Made by a program: the position numbers and the translations under genes. DNA of 64,000 nucleotides from Takakia lepidozioides (taxonomy: Eukaryota > Streptophyta > Takakiopsida > Takakiales > Takakiaceae). The DNA is taken from positions 72,602,001 through 72,666,000 of the forward strand of contig CM060733.1 in assembly GCA_030704615.1 (NCBI GenBank). Direction: 5' to 3'. Shown here piece by piece: positions 44,260-55,628 of the stretch. Each line of letters starts with the position of its first letter. Within the stretch, counting starts at the first letter, position 1. The notes under the pieces are model-generated. The model worked only from the letters and a program-made list of their open reading frames with translations, ran no database searches and was not told the origin of the DNA.

Positions 44260-46160
44260 GCATGATCAAAATTGAGTTATGTCTTCACAAATGAACCATT
44301 GTACGACCGCAAATCTAATATCTATGAGACTATGGTCTACTCCGTCCTATATACGTCTCGAGGCTCAGGCCAATATAATGGTTTGCCCAGGAACCAACGT
44401 ACTACGTGGTCTAATGTGACTCTCTCCTTCTTGTTGTCGTCATACAACCTTCATAGGATTGAATCCCAACAACCTCCCGTAGATTGGTCCTCGAACATAC
44501 TGTCAAGTTATTTTACCATTGGTGTGAAGTTAGCTAGGAAATAGCTACCTTTTATATTATTGACATTTGGGATTGACCCAAGTATCAATCCAGGGGCCAA
44601 TACATGTTTGGGCACCTGGCGTTGTTATCTTCACGGCAGATCGCGGTGGGCTCATCTTTCTCGAGTTGAGCCTCACCTCGTCTAGCTATGGCGCCGTAGT
44701 GTGGATTCCCCATGGCGTGGGGTGCACTTGGCTCGACTTAATATATGAGTGATGTTTTCATGTGCAAGCATGTGAGTTTGAGAGAGCTTGTATGCTTGTA
44801 TCATTCATTTTCCTTATCACTCGAGAAAGATGATCAGCTCGAGTCTGTGAGTGCCAGGTTCGAGTTGTTTTATAGCACTCGTGTTTTCATGAGAAGCGGT
44901 TTAGCCTAGAGTGCAGGGATCCGTGCATGAGCCTATCCAAAGCGGATAGAGTGCAAAGGCGAACAGGTTGCAGGTTTGCAATGGATAGAGAGGCGGGTAG
45001 CCTATGTTGAAGAGCGGCGTTGCATAGCTCAACGCTATGACAACCAAGTTTGGGCTTCTAGTGTGAAGCGGAGAAGATGTTGGCCACAAGTGGACGAACT
45101 GGTGGTCGTCTTCTTCAGCTGCAGGCCAAGTTAAGGAGCTGCAGAAATGTGGGCTGCGCATGGGAAGCTAGCATGTTGCAGGTTGGAGATGATATGATCA
45201 GCTCCAGGTATTTCTGCCCGAAACTAGTTGTTGCGGGTAGATGAGGAGCAGCCGAATGGTGGAGCTGCGAGGGGATGCATCGCAGCCCGTTGGGAGCTTC
45301 AGCTCCAAGCTCATGAAGAGGTATGAGTGAAGAGAGGGGACTGGTCCCTCTTGTGTGCAAATCAGTGCACTTGTGAAGCATGTGCTGAGTTGGAGTTTCA
45401 ATCTGAAACTCAGTAGTGTAAGGGCTCTTGGAGTGGCAAGAGCGGGGCTGGAAGGGCAGCAACGAGGCGCCCTAGAGCCAGGGGATATGCATGAGAAGTG
45501 CAGGTGCACCAAGTTTGTAAAGGTGTGTATTTTCAGATTCGTTTTTGTGAGCTTCATGAAGAAATGGAGCTTGTTGGGCAGCATATAGCTTGCTTGTTGA
45601 GTTGGAGGCACTTCTAGTGAGCTGTGAGAGCTCAGGAGTGCAGGGCGACGGGGCTGATGGCTCCGCAGAAGCCATAGCTCGTCGGCAGCATGTGCTGGAG
45701 CAAGCCCCAGCTCGGGAAGAGCTCGGGAACGCGTGGGAACGCCCGGGAATTCATGGGAACTCGTTGGGAGTTCTAGGGAACACAGGGAATAGTGGCCGTG
45801 ATGGGCCGTTGGGGCGGTATCACGAGATACCACGAGCCCAGGTCGTGATGGTTGACCATGACCGTTGACCGTGACCATTGGAAGTTGTGGTGCGGACACA
45901 ACGGGTGGGCACGGTGACCAGATCGTGGGGATGGCGGGCCGTGAAGGCTTGTGGGCGTGGTACCACGGGGTATCACGAGGCAGCCCGTGGCCAACGAGCG
46001 CCTAGGGCGGGCCATGAGGAGTCGTGGCGGTTGGAGCCACAGAAGGCCGCGAATAGTATATATATTCACTCGTTTCGTGGGACCTTGATGGGGAGGCTGG
46101 GCTCTGAAGAACAACGGTTTTGAGCTAGCTGATCCTGCAGAAAAGTCGGAATTGCCTCCC
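44260..46160. other. Gene-free stretch, possibly an LTR or transposon leftover
   Basis: Long overlapping ORFs occur at 45100-45900 on the minus strand, but they are low in motif content and mutually overlapping. Composition turns G-rich at 45200-46050, with repeated ATCACGAG / CACGAG phrases. CTTAATATATGAG at about 44738 could be a promoter. I cannot assign it. Confidence 0.3.
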
Positions 46161-46259
46161 TGTTGCGTTTTAACAAAGGGGATTACTTCCCTGTAGGTAA
46201 TCTTTTCGGGTTTTCAGCCCAATTCTTAACTATGGGGAAGACCAGCCTGCAGGTAATTC

Positions 46260-46560
46260 ATTTGGACAGAATGTTGTTGGGGCCTATATGTACCTCTATT
46301 TGCTCCATTTTTATGGATCCACCGTTTGTCCATGTCCTCCGTCCACTTATCCCCAGTCAAAGCGTCCATCATTTTCCTCTCCATATTCTGCGGAAAAAAA
46401 ACAAAACCCGTCCCAACCATGCTTGACATAAGGCCTCATCATGTCCCCTACCCCTGAAATAATTAACTACCACTTCTTTCACCCTATCCAAGGCCTCCGG
46501 TCTCGGGTAGTCTAACTTGTTGATCTGGCTATCCCGCTCGTGGGCTTTTTTTCTCTTCCA
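46260..46560 (-). pseudogene. Minus-strand transposon-type gene fragment
   Basis: Two exon-like stretches are separated by a short intron ending TTTTTCCGCAG. The first (about 46545-46425) encodes HERDSQINKLDYPRPEALDR and VKEVVVNYFRGRGHDEALCQ. The second (46392-46290) encodes NMERKMMDALTGDKWTEDMD and KRWIHKNGANR before a GTACAT donor. I do not recognise the family. It lies just downstream of hairpin array A3, as the RING and hAT genes do with their arrays. Confidence 0.4.
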
Positions 46561-46717
46561 CCGACCCCAGACGACGACCCGCCCCAGAACTTAAGTTCCA
46601 CGCCTGCCGCCATTGGCGAGGTCGCGGGTTCAAACCCGCTGCCCCCGTCCTATTTGTTTTTTGTTTTCTTGATTAGTGGCGCCGAGACGCCGTTTGATGC
46701 TTTAAAAAACAAAAAAA

Positions 46718-47606
46718 GCGACCCACCGTGTATTTCTTAAGAAAAAAAACCACGCAACCCGCGCATGGCGGTTGCTATATTTTATTTATATAAAAAATTA
46801 AAATAATAACAATAATAATAATAAACCGCCATATGGCAGTCGCTGCATTTTTTTAGATATATAAAAGAAGCGACCACCAAACTGCGGTCGCTTTATTTAA
46901 TTTAAAAAAAAACAAATAAGCGACTGTCATTTGGCGGTCGCGTAATATTTTAAATATACAAAAAGCAGCGACCGCCGTTTCATTTCTTAAAAAACCCAAA
47001 TTAGGGAAAAACAGCGACCGCCAGACAGCAATCGCCTAATTTTTATTTTTATTTTAAAAAAAACGAGCGACCTCCCTTGTGGCGGTCGCTTCATTTCTTA
47101 CAAAAACCTAAATCCGGGAAAAAGAGCGACCGCCCGCTTGGCAGTCACTTCATTTCTTAAAACAAATTGGGGAAAAAGAGCGACCGCCACATGGTGGTTG
47201 CTAAATTGTTTAAAAAACAAAAAAGAGCAACCACCAATTTCCTAAAAATACCCAAATTAGGAATAAAGAGCGACTGCCACACGGCGGTCGCTAATGTTTT
47301 TTTTTTTTAAAGAGCGACCGCCCTTCTGGCGGTCGCTTCATTTCATAAAAAATAATTAGGGAATAACAACGACCGCCACACGGCAATCGCTCAATTTTCT
47401 AAAAACTAAAAATGAGCGACCGCTGGATGGCGGTCGCTACATTAAAATTTAAAAAAAAAAACACTGACCGCCACTGGTGAAAAAATCAAACAAATTAGAG
47501 GAGACCGCCAGTGACGCTTCATTTAAAAATATATATAGAATCGACCGCCAATGGCGGTCGTTTAAAAAATAATAAATTGCAAGCGACCGCCAATATGGGC
47601 GGCCGC
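46718..47606. repeat. Hairpin array A3 (GCGACCGCC / GGCGGTCGC)
   Basis: The longest array, with about 16-18 units at ~50-bp spacing. Many follow the form GCGACCGCC-loop-GGCGGTCGCTTCATTTCTTAAAA, sharing the CATTT after the right arm with A1 and so the same orientation. Some units have decayed to one arm. The array ends near 47606 and is followed by GACGTGACG-type repeats at 47725-47815. Confidence 0.85.
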
Positions 47607-48109
47607 ATTTTTTTTAAAGGAATTACTAAATATTAATAAGTATCCACGTGTGTTTTATACCGTGGCTGCCATGTCATTAGAGAGGGTAGAAGTAAATCGT
47701 AAAAGTCAAATGTAAAAAAAATTACATGGATAAACGTCCAGTGTCGACGTGATGTGACGCACGTCGGACGTGACGGCCGATGTGACATCCAACGTGTTGG
47801 CGCCACATCACGTCAGGAATGATATCTAGGGCTGCGGAGGCAGCTGGTCAATTACAAAATAATAATGACCCCACCAGATGTGTCTTTCAAAGCGTACGTG
47901 CGGAAGTGGAAGACAACTGCCTGGAGCAATTGCTGCTTCAGGGAGTTTGCCAAAGAAGGTATTATATCACGTACCAAAGACTTCGAGCAGCAGCACGACA
48001 CAGAGCCGGCGATGAAGAGAATTTTATACAGGTCCTCCTTTTATACTTTCATCCGCTGACGTTTTCTTCACTTTTTCTATACTTCATATTGGTCTTGGTT
48101 TTGGCCCTT

Positions 48110-48440
48110 GGTATGGGGGATGGACCCCTCCAGATCTGAGTGCGTTGACGCACTCAGTTTTGAAGGGCCAAAACCCTCTCCCACTTTCCCACGAAACTGA
48201 GGAAGGAAGTGGAGGACGGGGTTGTCTTGTACTCCTCTTGTACTTTTCCTAGTATGGAGGATGGACCCCTCCAGATCTGAGTGTGTTGACGCACTCAGTT
48301 TGGGAGGGCCACAAACCCTCTCCCACTTTCCCACGAAAGTCAGGAAGGAAGTGGAGAACGGGGTTGTCTTCTGGTTTTCCAGGTCTGTGGGATGGACACC
48401 TCCAGATCTGAGTGCGCCGTTGACGCACTCAGTTTTGGAG
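48110..48440 (+). repeat. Palindromes B near array A3 in a three-copy ~135-bp repeat
   Basis: Dyads at 48136-48157, 48277-48298 and 48408-48432 have arms CTGAGTGCGT and ACGCACTCAG. Each is set in GATGGACCCCTCCAGAT ... GGGCCAAAACCCTCTCCCAC ... AGGAAGTGGAGGACGGGGTT. The third has an extra CCG in the centre. Confidence 0.85.
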
Positions 48441-48477
48441 GACGGGGGGAGGTGATGGGACCCCCATGATGTCGTAT

Positions 48478-48725
48478 TTACGTAGCGACGGGTAGGGCGA
48501 GCAGGCATAGGTATCGCCACAATGCGACCCCCAAGCAGGTGGAGGTACCTAGCGACGGGTATGGCGGGGGGCGGTGGTATCGCCACGATGTGTCCTCCGG
48601 GGGGGCACATTTACTCAGCGACGGGTTTGGCGGCGGGCATGGGTATCGCCACTATGCGCCCCCCAGGGGGTCGGAGTTACGTAGCGACGGGTATGGCGGG
48701 GGGAGGGGGTATCGCCACTATGGAG
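48478..48725 (+). repeat. ~65-bp tandem repeat, four copies
   Basis: The unit contains AGCGACGGGTATGGCGGG, GGTATCGCCACTATGCG and CCCCCAGG-GGTCGGAGTTAC, starting near 48484, 48549, 48617 and 48683. The short open frames across it merely translate the repeat. Confidence 0.75.
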
Positions 48726-48859
48726 CCTGCAATTACAATGGGTTCTGTGAGGCCCTTGGCCAATCTTTTCAAGTCATGTACACAAACCAAATAAAGACAA
48801 CAAAAACAAAAAGAATGTAGTAGGCAATACAACAAAATGGAGAGAGAGATACTGGCCTC

Positions 48860-49699
48860 ATGATGCTCCGAGGCAATGGTATCCCTGGGCCTGAGTGCGG
48901 GCAACTCAGGCACCTCGAGTTCAGGTGCCAAAAGTTGTCCCATTGATGGCAATGGAACCCCCATTGCCGCCAAGGATGCCATGAGTTGTGCTTGCTCTTT
49001 AGGAGAGGCTTGACCCCAACTGCCACTAGCTAGAGTCACACCAGCGAGCTGGCCAAATGCGAGGCCCTTCCTGGCCGAGGAAACCAATGGAGGTATCATG
49101 GACAAGAGAGGGAGAGGCGCCTTGGGTACCATGAGATGCATCATGCCATGAAGAACTCCCCAATCTTTCAACAGGAGCATCATTTGGGCCAAGCGGCCTA
49201 GCTACCTCCCCACGTATGGGACCCCTCTCCACCCTCTCTCTCTCTTATGCATTGATCAGCAAATCCCGTTGACGTGTCATAACCCTCCTAACCTCGGTGG
49301 TTGGAGAAGCACCGGGAGCAATATCCAATTGGCCCATCCTAGGACCATCTTGAAAAATCCTTATATTACCCGTATACAATGCTTCTAACAAAGGAGAGAG
49401 GGTAGCGCTAGATACTGCAGGCCCAATGGAGGACTCATCAATAGTACCAGTAGTATCCGACATAGGAGCCACTTCAACTACAACACCTTGGCCCAAGAGG
49501 GGGGCATCATCATCAACACGGTGCTCGGGGGGGGGGGGCACTGGTACTCTCGGGCTCATGAAATGAAGGAGCAAGCACAGGAGGAGGGGAAGGTCGGGGC
49601 GTCAAACCAGATTTCTTTCGTGTACTTGAACGATACGGGTTTGCTTCTGGTTTTTTTCCTTTTCTTTGTAGCTGGGGTCTTCTCCGAATCCTTGGCCAT
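48860..49699 (-). pseudogene. Degraded minus-strand gene beside the 120-bp array, unknown function
   Basis: An ATG at 49699 opens MAKDSEKTPATKKRKKTRSK, a basic, nuclear-signal-like start. The frame must shift twice to continue as RSSTRKKSGLTPRPSPP, PVLAPSFHEPESTSAPPPP and, after a C run at 49531-49542, HRVDDDAPLLGQGVVVEVAP, then EVRRVMTRQRDLLINA. A second block (about 49060-48870) encodes QASPKEQAQLMASLAAMGVP and QLLAPELEVPELPALRPRD. It resembles the non-transposase gene of plant transposons only in style; no domain is recognised. Confidence 0.4.
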
Positions 49700-50139
49700 G
49701 TCTGAAATGAACTACAACAAATGAATTCAAAGAAAATATCCTAAAAAGCATAATGAAGAATGTAGAGTATTACATAGATTTTTATAGAGCAAAAAAGAAT
49801 TATACACTAGAAAAGACACTACAATATATCAACATCAAATAAACAAATAATTAATTAAAAAACTACACCAAATACAGACCATGGGACATACAAGTAGAAA
49901 TACAAAAAGTAGGAAAACACAATAATGCAGCCGTTAGCTTCGTAGTCTTCTCTCACGAGCCCTGAATCACAAAACACAGAGGCAGAGGCAGGGAGTACCA
50001 GACCCGAGCAAGAGGACGGTAGATGCCAGCGACCAGAGAACCAGCCAACGTCCGTGGGGCAAGGGGGCGAGACAGGGAGGTCAGTCACTACATGCACCAC
50101 AGCGCGCCAGCTCCCCATTCCTGCGAATGTGAGGTAGGT

Positions 50140-51548
50140 TGTGAGAGACACAGATGGAGAGGGTGCCTGCATCACCCAAAATCAGAAGAAAAAAAAGCCC
50201 ATATGGGTTGGGGTGCCTGCATGCACCAGCGCGGCCAGCCCCCCCGTTGCTACAAATTGCCTGATAGAGATGGTGAGGGAGAGAGAGAGGGTGTCTGCAT
50301 CACCCAATTTTTTTAAAAAAAAACCCATGTGGGCTGGGGTGCGTGCGCGCACCAGCGCAGCCAGCCCCCCTGTTGTGGCAAATTGCTGCACAGAGATGGT
50401 GAGGGAGAGAGAGAGGGTGCCTGCATCACCCAAAATAAAATAAAATAAAAACCCATGTGGGCTGGGGTGCCTGCGCGCACCAGCGCGGCCAGCCCCCCGT
50501 TGCTGCGAATTGCTGCACAGAGATGGTGAGGGAGAGAGAGAGGGTGCCTGCATCACCGAAAATAAATAAATTAAAAAAAAAAACCCAGGTGGGTTGGGGT
50601 GCCTGCGCGCACCAGTTCGGCCAGCTTCCCCCCCCCCCCTTGCTGCGAATTGCTTGACAGAGGTGGTGAGGGAGAGAGAGAGGGTATCTGCATCATCCAA
50701 AATCAAAAAACAAAAAAGGTCATGTGGGCTGGGGTGGCTGCAAATTGCCCCTACGTTGCTACGAATTGCTGCACAGAGATAGTGAGGGAGAGAGAGAGGG
50801 TGCTTGCATCATCCAAAATCAAAATAAAAAAAAAAACCCATGTGGGCTGGGGTGGCTGTGCCAGCCCCCCTATTGCTGCAAATTGCTGCACAGAGGTGGT
50901 GAGGGAGAAAGAGAGGGTGCCTGCATCACCCAAACTCAAAAAAAACAAAAATCCCATGTGGGCTGGGGTGGTTGCGCCAGGCAGGTTTCACACACCAGAC
51001 AGCAGTTGAAGTCCGAGCAGCAATAGGGAAGGTGGCTCCACAGAGAAGCCAATCAAAGAACAGTTACCTCATTTTGTAAGTCTCTGTCTCTCTCTGTCTT
51101 TCTAGCTGGGTCAATGGCCACAAGGCACAAACAATGTCCTGTTGCTCCCAATTGTTGCACAGAGGTGGTGAGGGGGAGAGAGAGGGTGCCTGCATCACCC
51201 AAAATAACAAATAAAAAAACCCATGTGGGCTGGGGTAGCTGCGCCAGCCCCCCTGTTGCTGCCAATTGTTGCACAGAGGTGGTGAGGGAGAGAGAGAGGG
51301 TGCTTGCATCACCCAAAATCAAAAAATAAAAACTCGTGTGGGCTGGGGTGGCTGCGCCAGCCCCCTTGTTGCTGCCAATTGCTGCATAGAGGTGGTGAGG
51401 GAGAGAGAGAGGGTGCCTGCATCACCCAAAAAAAAAAAAAAAAAAACCGTGTGTGCTAGGGTGGCTGCGAATTGCCCCCCCCCCGTTGCTACGAATTGCT
51501 TGACATAGGTGGTGAGGGAGAGAGAGAGGGTGCTTGCATCACCCAAAA

Positions 51549-51609
<61 letters not shown>

Positions 51610-52360
51610 GGCTGGGGTGGCTGCGCTAGCCCCCCTGTTGCTGCGAATTGCAGCGCAAAGGTGGTGAGGGAGAGAGAGAGAGGGTGCCTGCATCACCCAA
51701 AATAAAATAAAATAAAAAAACCCATGTGGGCTGGGGTGGCTGCGCCAACCCCCCTGTTGTTGTGAATTGCTGCACAGAGGTGGTGAGGGAGAGAGAGAGG
51801 GTGTCTGCATCACCCAAAATCCAAAAAAAAAACCTATGTGGGCTGGGGTGCCTGCTCGGCCAGCCCCCCCCCCCCCCCGTTGCTGCAAATTGCTTAACAG
51901 AGAGCTAGGGTGATAGAGAGAGGGTGCCTGCCATCACCCCAATTTATTAAAAAAAATAAAAAAAATCCAAGTGGGCTGGTGGGGCTGCGCGCATCAATGT
52001 GGCCAACCCCCCCCCCCCCCCCCCCCCCTTTTGCTGCAAATTGCTTGACAGAGAGCATGCGTGATAGAGAGGGTGTCTGCCATCACTCAAATTTGAAAAA
52101 AAGAAAAGCTCATGTGGGCTGGTGTGGCTGCGCACACCGATGCGGCCAGCCCCCCATTGCTGCGAATTGCTTGACAAAGAGCATGTGTGATAGAGAGGGT
52201 GCCTGCCATCACCCAAATTTGAAAAAAAAAAAAAAAAAACCCAAGTGGGCTGGTGTGGCTGCGCGCACCAATGCGGCCAGCTCCCCGTTGCTGCGAATTG
52301 CCTGACAGAAAGGTAGTGTGAGAGAATGAGAGGGTGTCATCACCCAAATTCAAAAACCTA
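50140..52360 (+). repeat. Minisatellite of ~17 copies of a ~120-bp unit
   Basis: The unit reads GGTGAGGGAGAGAGAGAGGG, TGCCTGCATCACCCAAAAT, an A-rich linker, CCCATGTGGGCTGGGGTG, CTGCGCGCACCAGCGCGGCC, AGCCCCCC, then TTGCTGCGAATTGCTGCACA. GGTGAGGG-type starts lie near 50274, 50398, 50527, 50665, 50781, 50899, 51168, 51281, 51393, 51511, 51663 and 51781, with diverged ones to 52315. Each unit holds inverted elements (GGGTG/CACCC, CCCA/TGGG, GGCTGG/CCAGCC). ORFs in all frames are by-products of the repeat. Confidence 0.85.
51553..51606. repeat. (TA)n microsatellite inside the 120-bp array
   Basis: About 26-27 TA repeats occupy exactly the A-rich linker position of one array unit, between CACCCAAAAAATTTTA and TGTGGGCTGGGGTGGC. 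Confidence 0.9.
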
Positions 52361-52364
52361 ACCA

Positions 52365-52894
52365 AGCTCGGGTGGGGTGGGTGTAGGGTGCTTACCAGGG
52401 ACGGACAGCCGGGTCGAGCCAAGCTCCGGTGACCTACCCTGCAGCACATACACACATAGGGTAGTGGCCCCGGTGAGTTAACAGACCGACAGAGGTGGGG
52501 GAGCTGGAATTGGCGAGCTCGCCTTGCGAGGAAAAGGAAGACAGAGGGGAGGGTTTGAAGGTGCAAGGAAAGCAAGGTAAACGAAAGAGAAGGGATTCCT
52601 AGCTCACCTCCGGAAGACGCACGGCCGAGGGCGAGCAGCTCAACGTTGGAGCTTGGGAGACTCCACAGCCACGGCAAAAAGCAAGTGCACGAAACGCGCC
52701 TTCCTCTGAGCTCTCCCACGACAAGGTGACCTCCGCAACTCTCACCCTCTTGCTGAAATTTCTACCTTGCAAGCGGAGTGAAGAGGAGAGGGAGAGGGAG
52801 CTGGGCCGTGAGAGAGAGAAGGAGGTCGCTTGACGATTTTGAATTTTTTTTAATTAACGACGGTAATCAAATAAATCAAAAGAATCCCGTCGTT
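52365..52894. other. Spacer between the 120-bp and 91-bp arrays
   Basis: No gene is supported. A dyad AACGACGG ... CCGTCGTT (about 52856-52895) precedes the 91-bp array. 52740-52830 is purine-rich (GAGAGGGAGAGGGAG). Confidence 0.4.
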
Positions 52895-53530
52895 GTGTAG
52901 TTGCGACCCCCTGGAGGTCGCTTCCGGGGACTTAGAAGTTTTTAGTGTGCACCCATTTCCCGTCGCTTTCTATAATCGACCCCCTAGAGGTCGCTTATGG
53001 GGACTTGGTAGTTTTAGAGCCGGATGCTAGCTAGTGTGGGCACCCATTTCCCGTCGCTTTCTATATGCGACCCCCTGGAGGTAGCTTCCGGGGACTTGGT
53101 AGTTTTTAGAGCCGGATGCTAGCTAGTGTGGGCACCCATTTCCCGTCGCTTTCTATATGCGACCCCCTGGAGGTAGCTTCCGGGGACTTGGTAGTTTTTA
53201 GAGCCGGATGCTAGCTAGTGTGGGCACCCATTTCCCGTCGCTTTCTATATGCGACCCCCTGGAGGTAGTTTCCGGGGACTTGGTAGTTTTTAGAGCCGGA
53301 TGCTAGCTAGTGTGGGCACCCATTTCCCGTCGCTTTCTATATGCGACCCCCTGGAGGTCGCTTTCGGGGACTTGGTGGTTTTAGTACTGCCGGATGTTGT
53401 GGGCACCCATTTCCCTTCGCTTTCTAGATACGACCCCCTGGAGGTCGATTCATGGACTTAGAAGTTTTGGTGCCGGATGCTGCGGGCACCCATTTCCCGT
53501 TGCACGGTATCTGCAACCCCCAGGTGGTCG
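52895..53530 (+). repeat. 91-bp tandem array with GCGACC / GGTCGC dyads, about seven copies
   Basis: The unit runs GGGCACCCATTTCCCGTCGC, TTTCTATATGCGACCCCCTG, GAGGTAGCTTCCGGGGACTT, GGTAGTTTTTAGAGCCGGAT, GCTAGCTAGTGT. Copies start near 52948, 53040, 53131, 53222, 53318, 53401 and 53487; the middle ones are nearly identical. In several units GCGACCCCCTGGAGGTCGC forms a dyad with the same GCGACC/GGTCGC tips as the A arrays. It lies directly upstream of the plus-strand SET and TNP2 genes. Confidence 0.85.
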
Positions 53531-53649
53531 CTTCCTGGGGGTTGGAGCTTTTTTGAAAGCATGATGTCCCGTTTCATATAATTCATATATCAGTTGGATG
53601 TGCAATTTCAATAGTGAGGTTTTTGGATTTTTTTTTTATAGGTGATGGT

Positions 53650-55526
53650 ATGCTCACGGCTCGGCCAATCATGGAGGATGATTATCAAAATGTAGCTCCA
53701 CCCGACGAGAACACCTCCAACAATGATGTCCGTATGCTTGATATACTTCCACCTCTTTCAAGACGTTGAAGACGTAGGGATGAGCGGTTGGCGGACGTAC
53801 CTGGAGATGTTCACGTGATTCATGCACAAGGCCTCGAGCATCCCGTTCCACATCCCAGCTTGCCACGTCGAGGTCCTGGCCTCTTAGTCCAGAGCCACGA
53901 GGCCCTGATCGAGCCACTTTGGACAAACCCCCTCGGGTGGAGTGTTGGTGCGGTGTTGGGCACGAGTGGCACCTGGAGGTGTTCCCGTGTTGTGGCAGGA
54001 TCATATTGTGGATGAACACTATCAGACATGGGGGATTGCCGATGCGGCAAGGGTGAGCCTTCTATAACCTATTGTTGTAACATTATTTGTGCTAGTATAT
54101 AAGGACGTACGTTTGTTGTAAGTACTCGTTTATTTAAAAATGACTTGTAATTGATACTGTAATAGAAGTTACTGTGGTTAAATATATGAGTAAACAACAA
54201 ACTAATTGTATGAATTATATATTACATGCAGCCACGAGTCGTTGCCCTCCAAAAGTGTAAAAACAGTACATCACAAATACGTGATGAGTTGGAGGTGGAC
54301 CATCCATTGCTGGATGTGACTTTGTTTTTCCCTCAGGTTGACACAGATAGGGTCCGTGAGACGAGGGGCTTACCCTACGTCCTTTGATTATTTGGTCGCC
54401 AAGCGCGCAGCCGGCCACCGCTTGCACCGGCACCTCCTCATGATGTCAATATTCCACGTCCATCACCAATACGCTCTAGTTGTACTAGTCCAGCTCCACC
54501 TCCTCCACCTTCTGATCCTCATCCATCTGTATCTCCTCCTCGTCCAGTTTGCACTAGTACACCGGCCCATGCAGAGTCACCTACATCACCTCCACTTTGC
54601 ATCACTCCACCGATCCATGAGTCACCTCTACCACCTCCACTTTGCACTAGTACTGCACCGACCCATGCGTCACCTCTATCACATCCAGTTTGCACTAGTA
54701 CAACAGCCCACGAATCACATCTACTTTCGAGTCCACCCCGTGGGCAATCACCTCCCAGCTGCTCACCTGATCATTCACATACCACTCCACCTCCTAGTTC
54801 ACATCACCAATCATCCCAACATATCCGGACAGCTGCTCCTTTCCAATCTCAGGCCCTCGTAGCTGTGTCACGTGCACGTCCCACCCGGACCCCTAGGAGG
54901 TGTAGGCCACCACCGGTACTTGAGGCACGACGGCCCGATGATCCTAGGGTTACTGACAAGGAGTATAGGACGATGTTGCAGACACCATTCAGGCCTAGCC
55001 TTTGGCGTGCACTAGTGCCTCCGGTCCCCATTCCTCAAGGCCAACCATTTCAGTTTGGGGTCGGCGATATTGTGTGAGAGCCGCCACCAACCCTTCCATG
55101 GGTCGTGGACTATTTGCAATGGAGGATATTGTGGTTCCTCAAGGGAGAGGGCAGATAGTGGACTTATTTCCCTACTTTGGCCCATACTACATGATTTTCC
55201 ACTGGGATCAGATGCGACGGGCAGCCCTTTGGGTGAGACCTTATGGTCTTTGTGTCAATGACCTCGATGTCTTCAATCGGGTGTTGGACCCTGGAACAAG
55301 GGTCATATGTGACAGAGATCCCGATGTGTTCGGGAATGTTGCAAGGTTCATCAATAGTTCAATTGGTAAACCTAAAATGACCAATGTATTGTGGGATGAG
55401 CGACATGACGGGGATGTTAGGCTAACACAATCGATATCAAATTTTGTTATGACATATGCCTGTAGTACGATTCCCGCCGGTTCAGAGTTGTTCGCCTCTT
55501 ATGAGTTCTCTGATAAGATGGGATGA
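53650..55526 (+). pseudogene. SET-domain protein with Pro-rich N-terminal part, frameshifted
   Basis: A short first ORF from ATG 53650 (MLTARPIMEDDYQNVAPPDE) ends after 38 codons. Degraded exon-like sequence follows. From 54388 a Pro/Ser/Thr-rich frame runs to PFQFGVGDIV and TGA at 55072. The next frame, overlapping from 55002, carries the SET domain: NPSMGRGLFAMEDI (GRGLF start), DPDVFGNVARFINSS (the RFINHS motif, here with Ser for His), a W-N spacer and STIPAGSELFASYEF, whose Tyr matches the catalytic Tyr. SET domains methylate lysines, usually on histones. A single-base shift near 55070 would join the two frames, so this copy is broken or mis-sequenced. It lies 340 bp upstream of, and co-oriented with, a TNP2 transposase. 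Confidence 0.65.
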
Positions 55527-55628
55527 GAAAGGAAATCGGGAGTGGAGGGAGTTTGCCAAACGTTACAAACGTCACTCCCGCGGCCGCCGAGGAAACTCGT
55601 TCTAGGGGATGGTGATTAGTCATGTACA

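Noticed and set aside
45100-45900. A 233-codon minus-strand ORF and overlapping ORFs.
   Set aside because: No motif, splice signals or related copy, and several equally long ORFs overlap in other frames in G-rich DNA; chance ORFs are more likely.
46600-46660. GCGGGTTCAAACCCGC resembles the T-arm and B box of a tRNA gene.
   Set aside because: No acceptor, D or anticodon arms can be folded around it, and the match is itself a palindrome; at most a decayed SINE head.
31527-47606. Hairpin arrays with regular spacing could be taken for CRISPR arrays.
   Set aside because: Repeats are imperfect, spacers are A/T-rich and repetitive rather than unique, there are no cas genes, and the surroundings are clearly eukaryotic transposons.
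50140-52720. Several ORFs of 100-210 codons on both strands.
   Set aside because: They merely translate the 120-bp tandem repeat, with the same peptide phrases repeated in every frame.
52880-52905. CCCGTCGTTGTGTAGTTG looked like a decayed CACTA right end.
   Set aside because: It lacks the CACTA/TAGTG terminus and any matching opposite end; a dyad just inside it explains the similarity.
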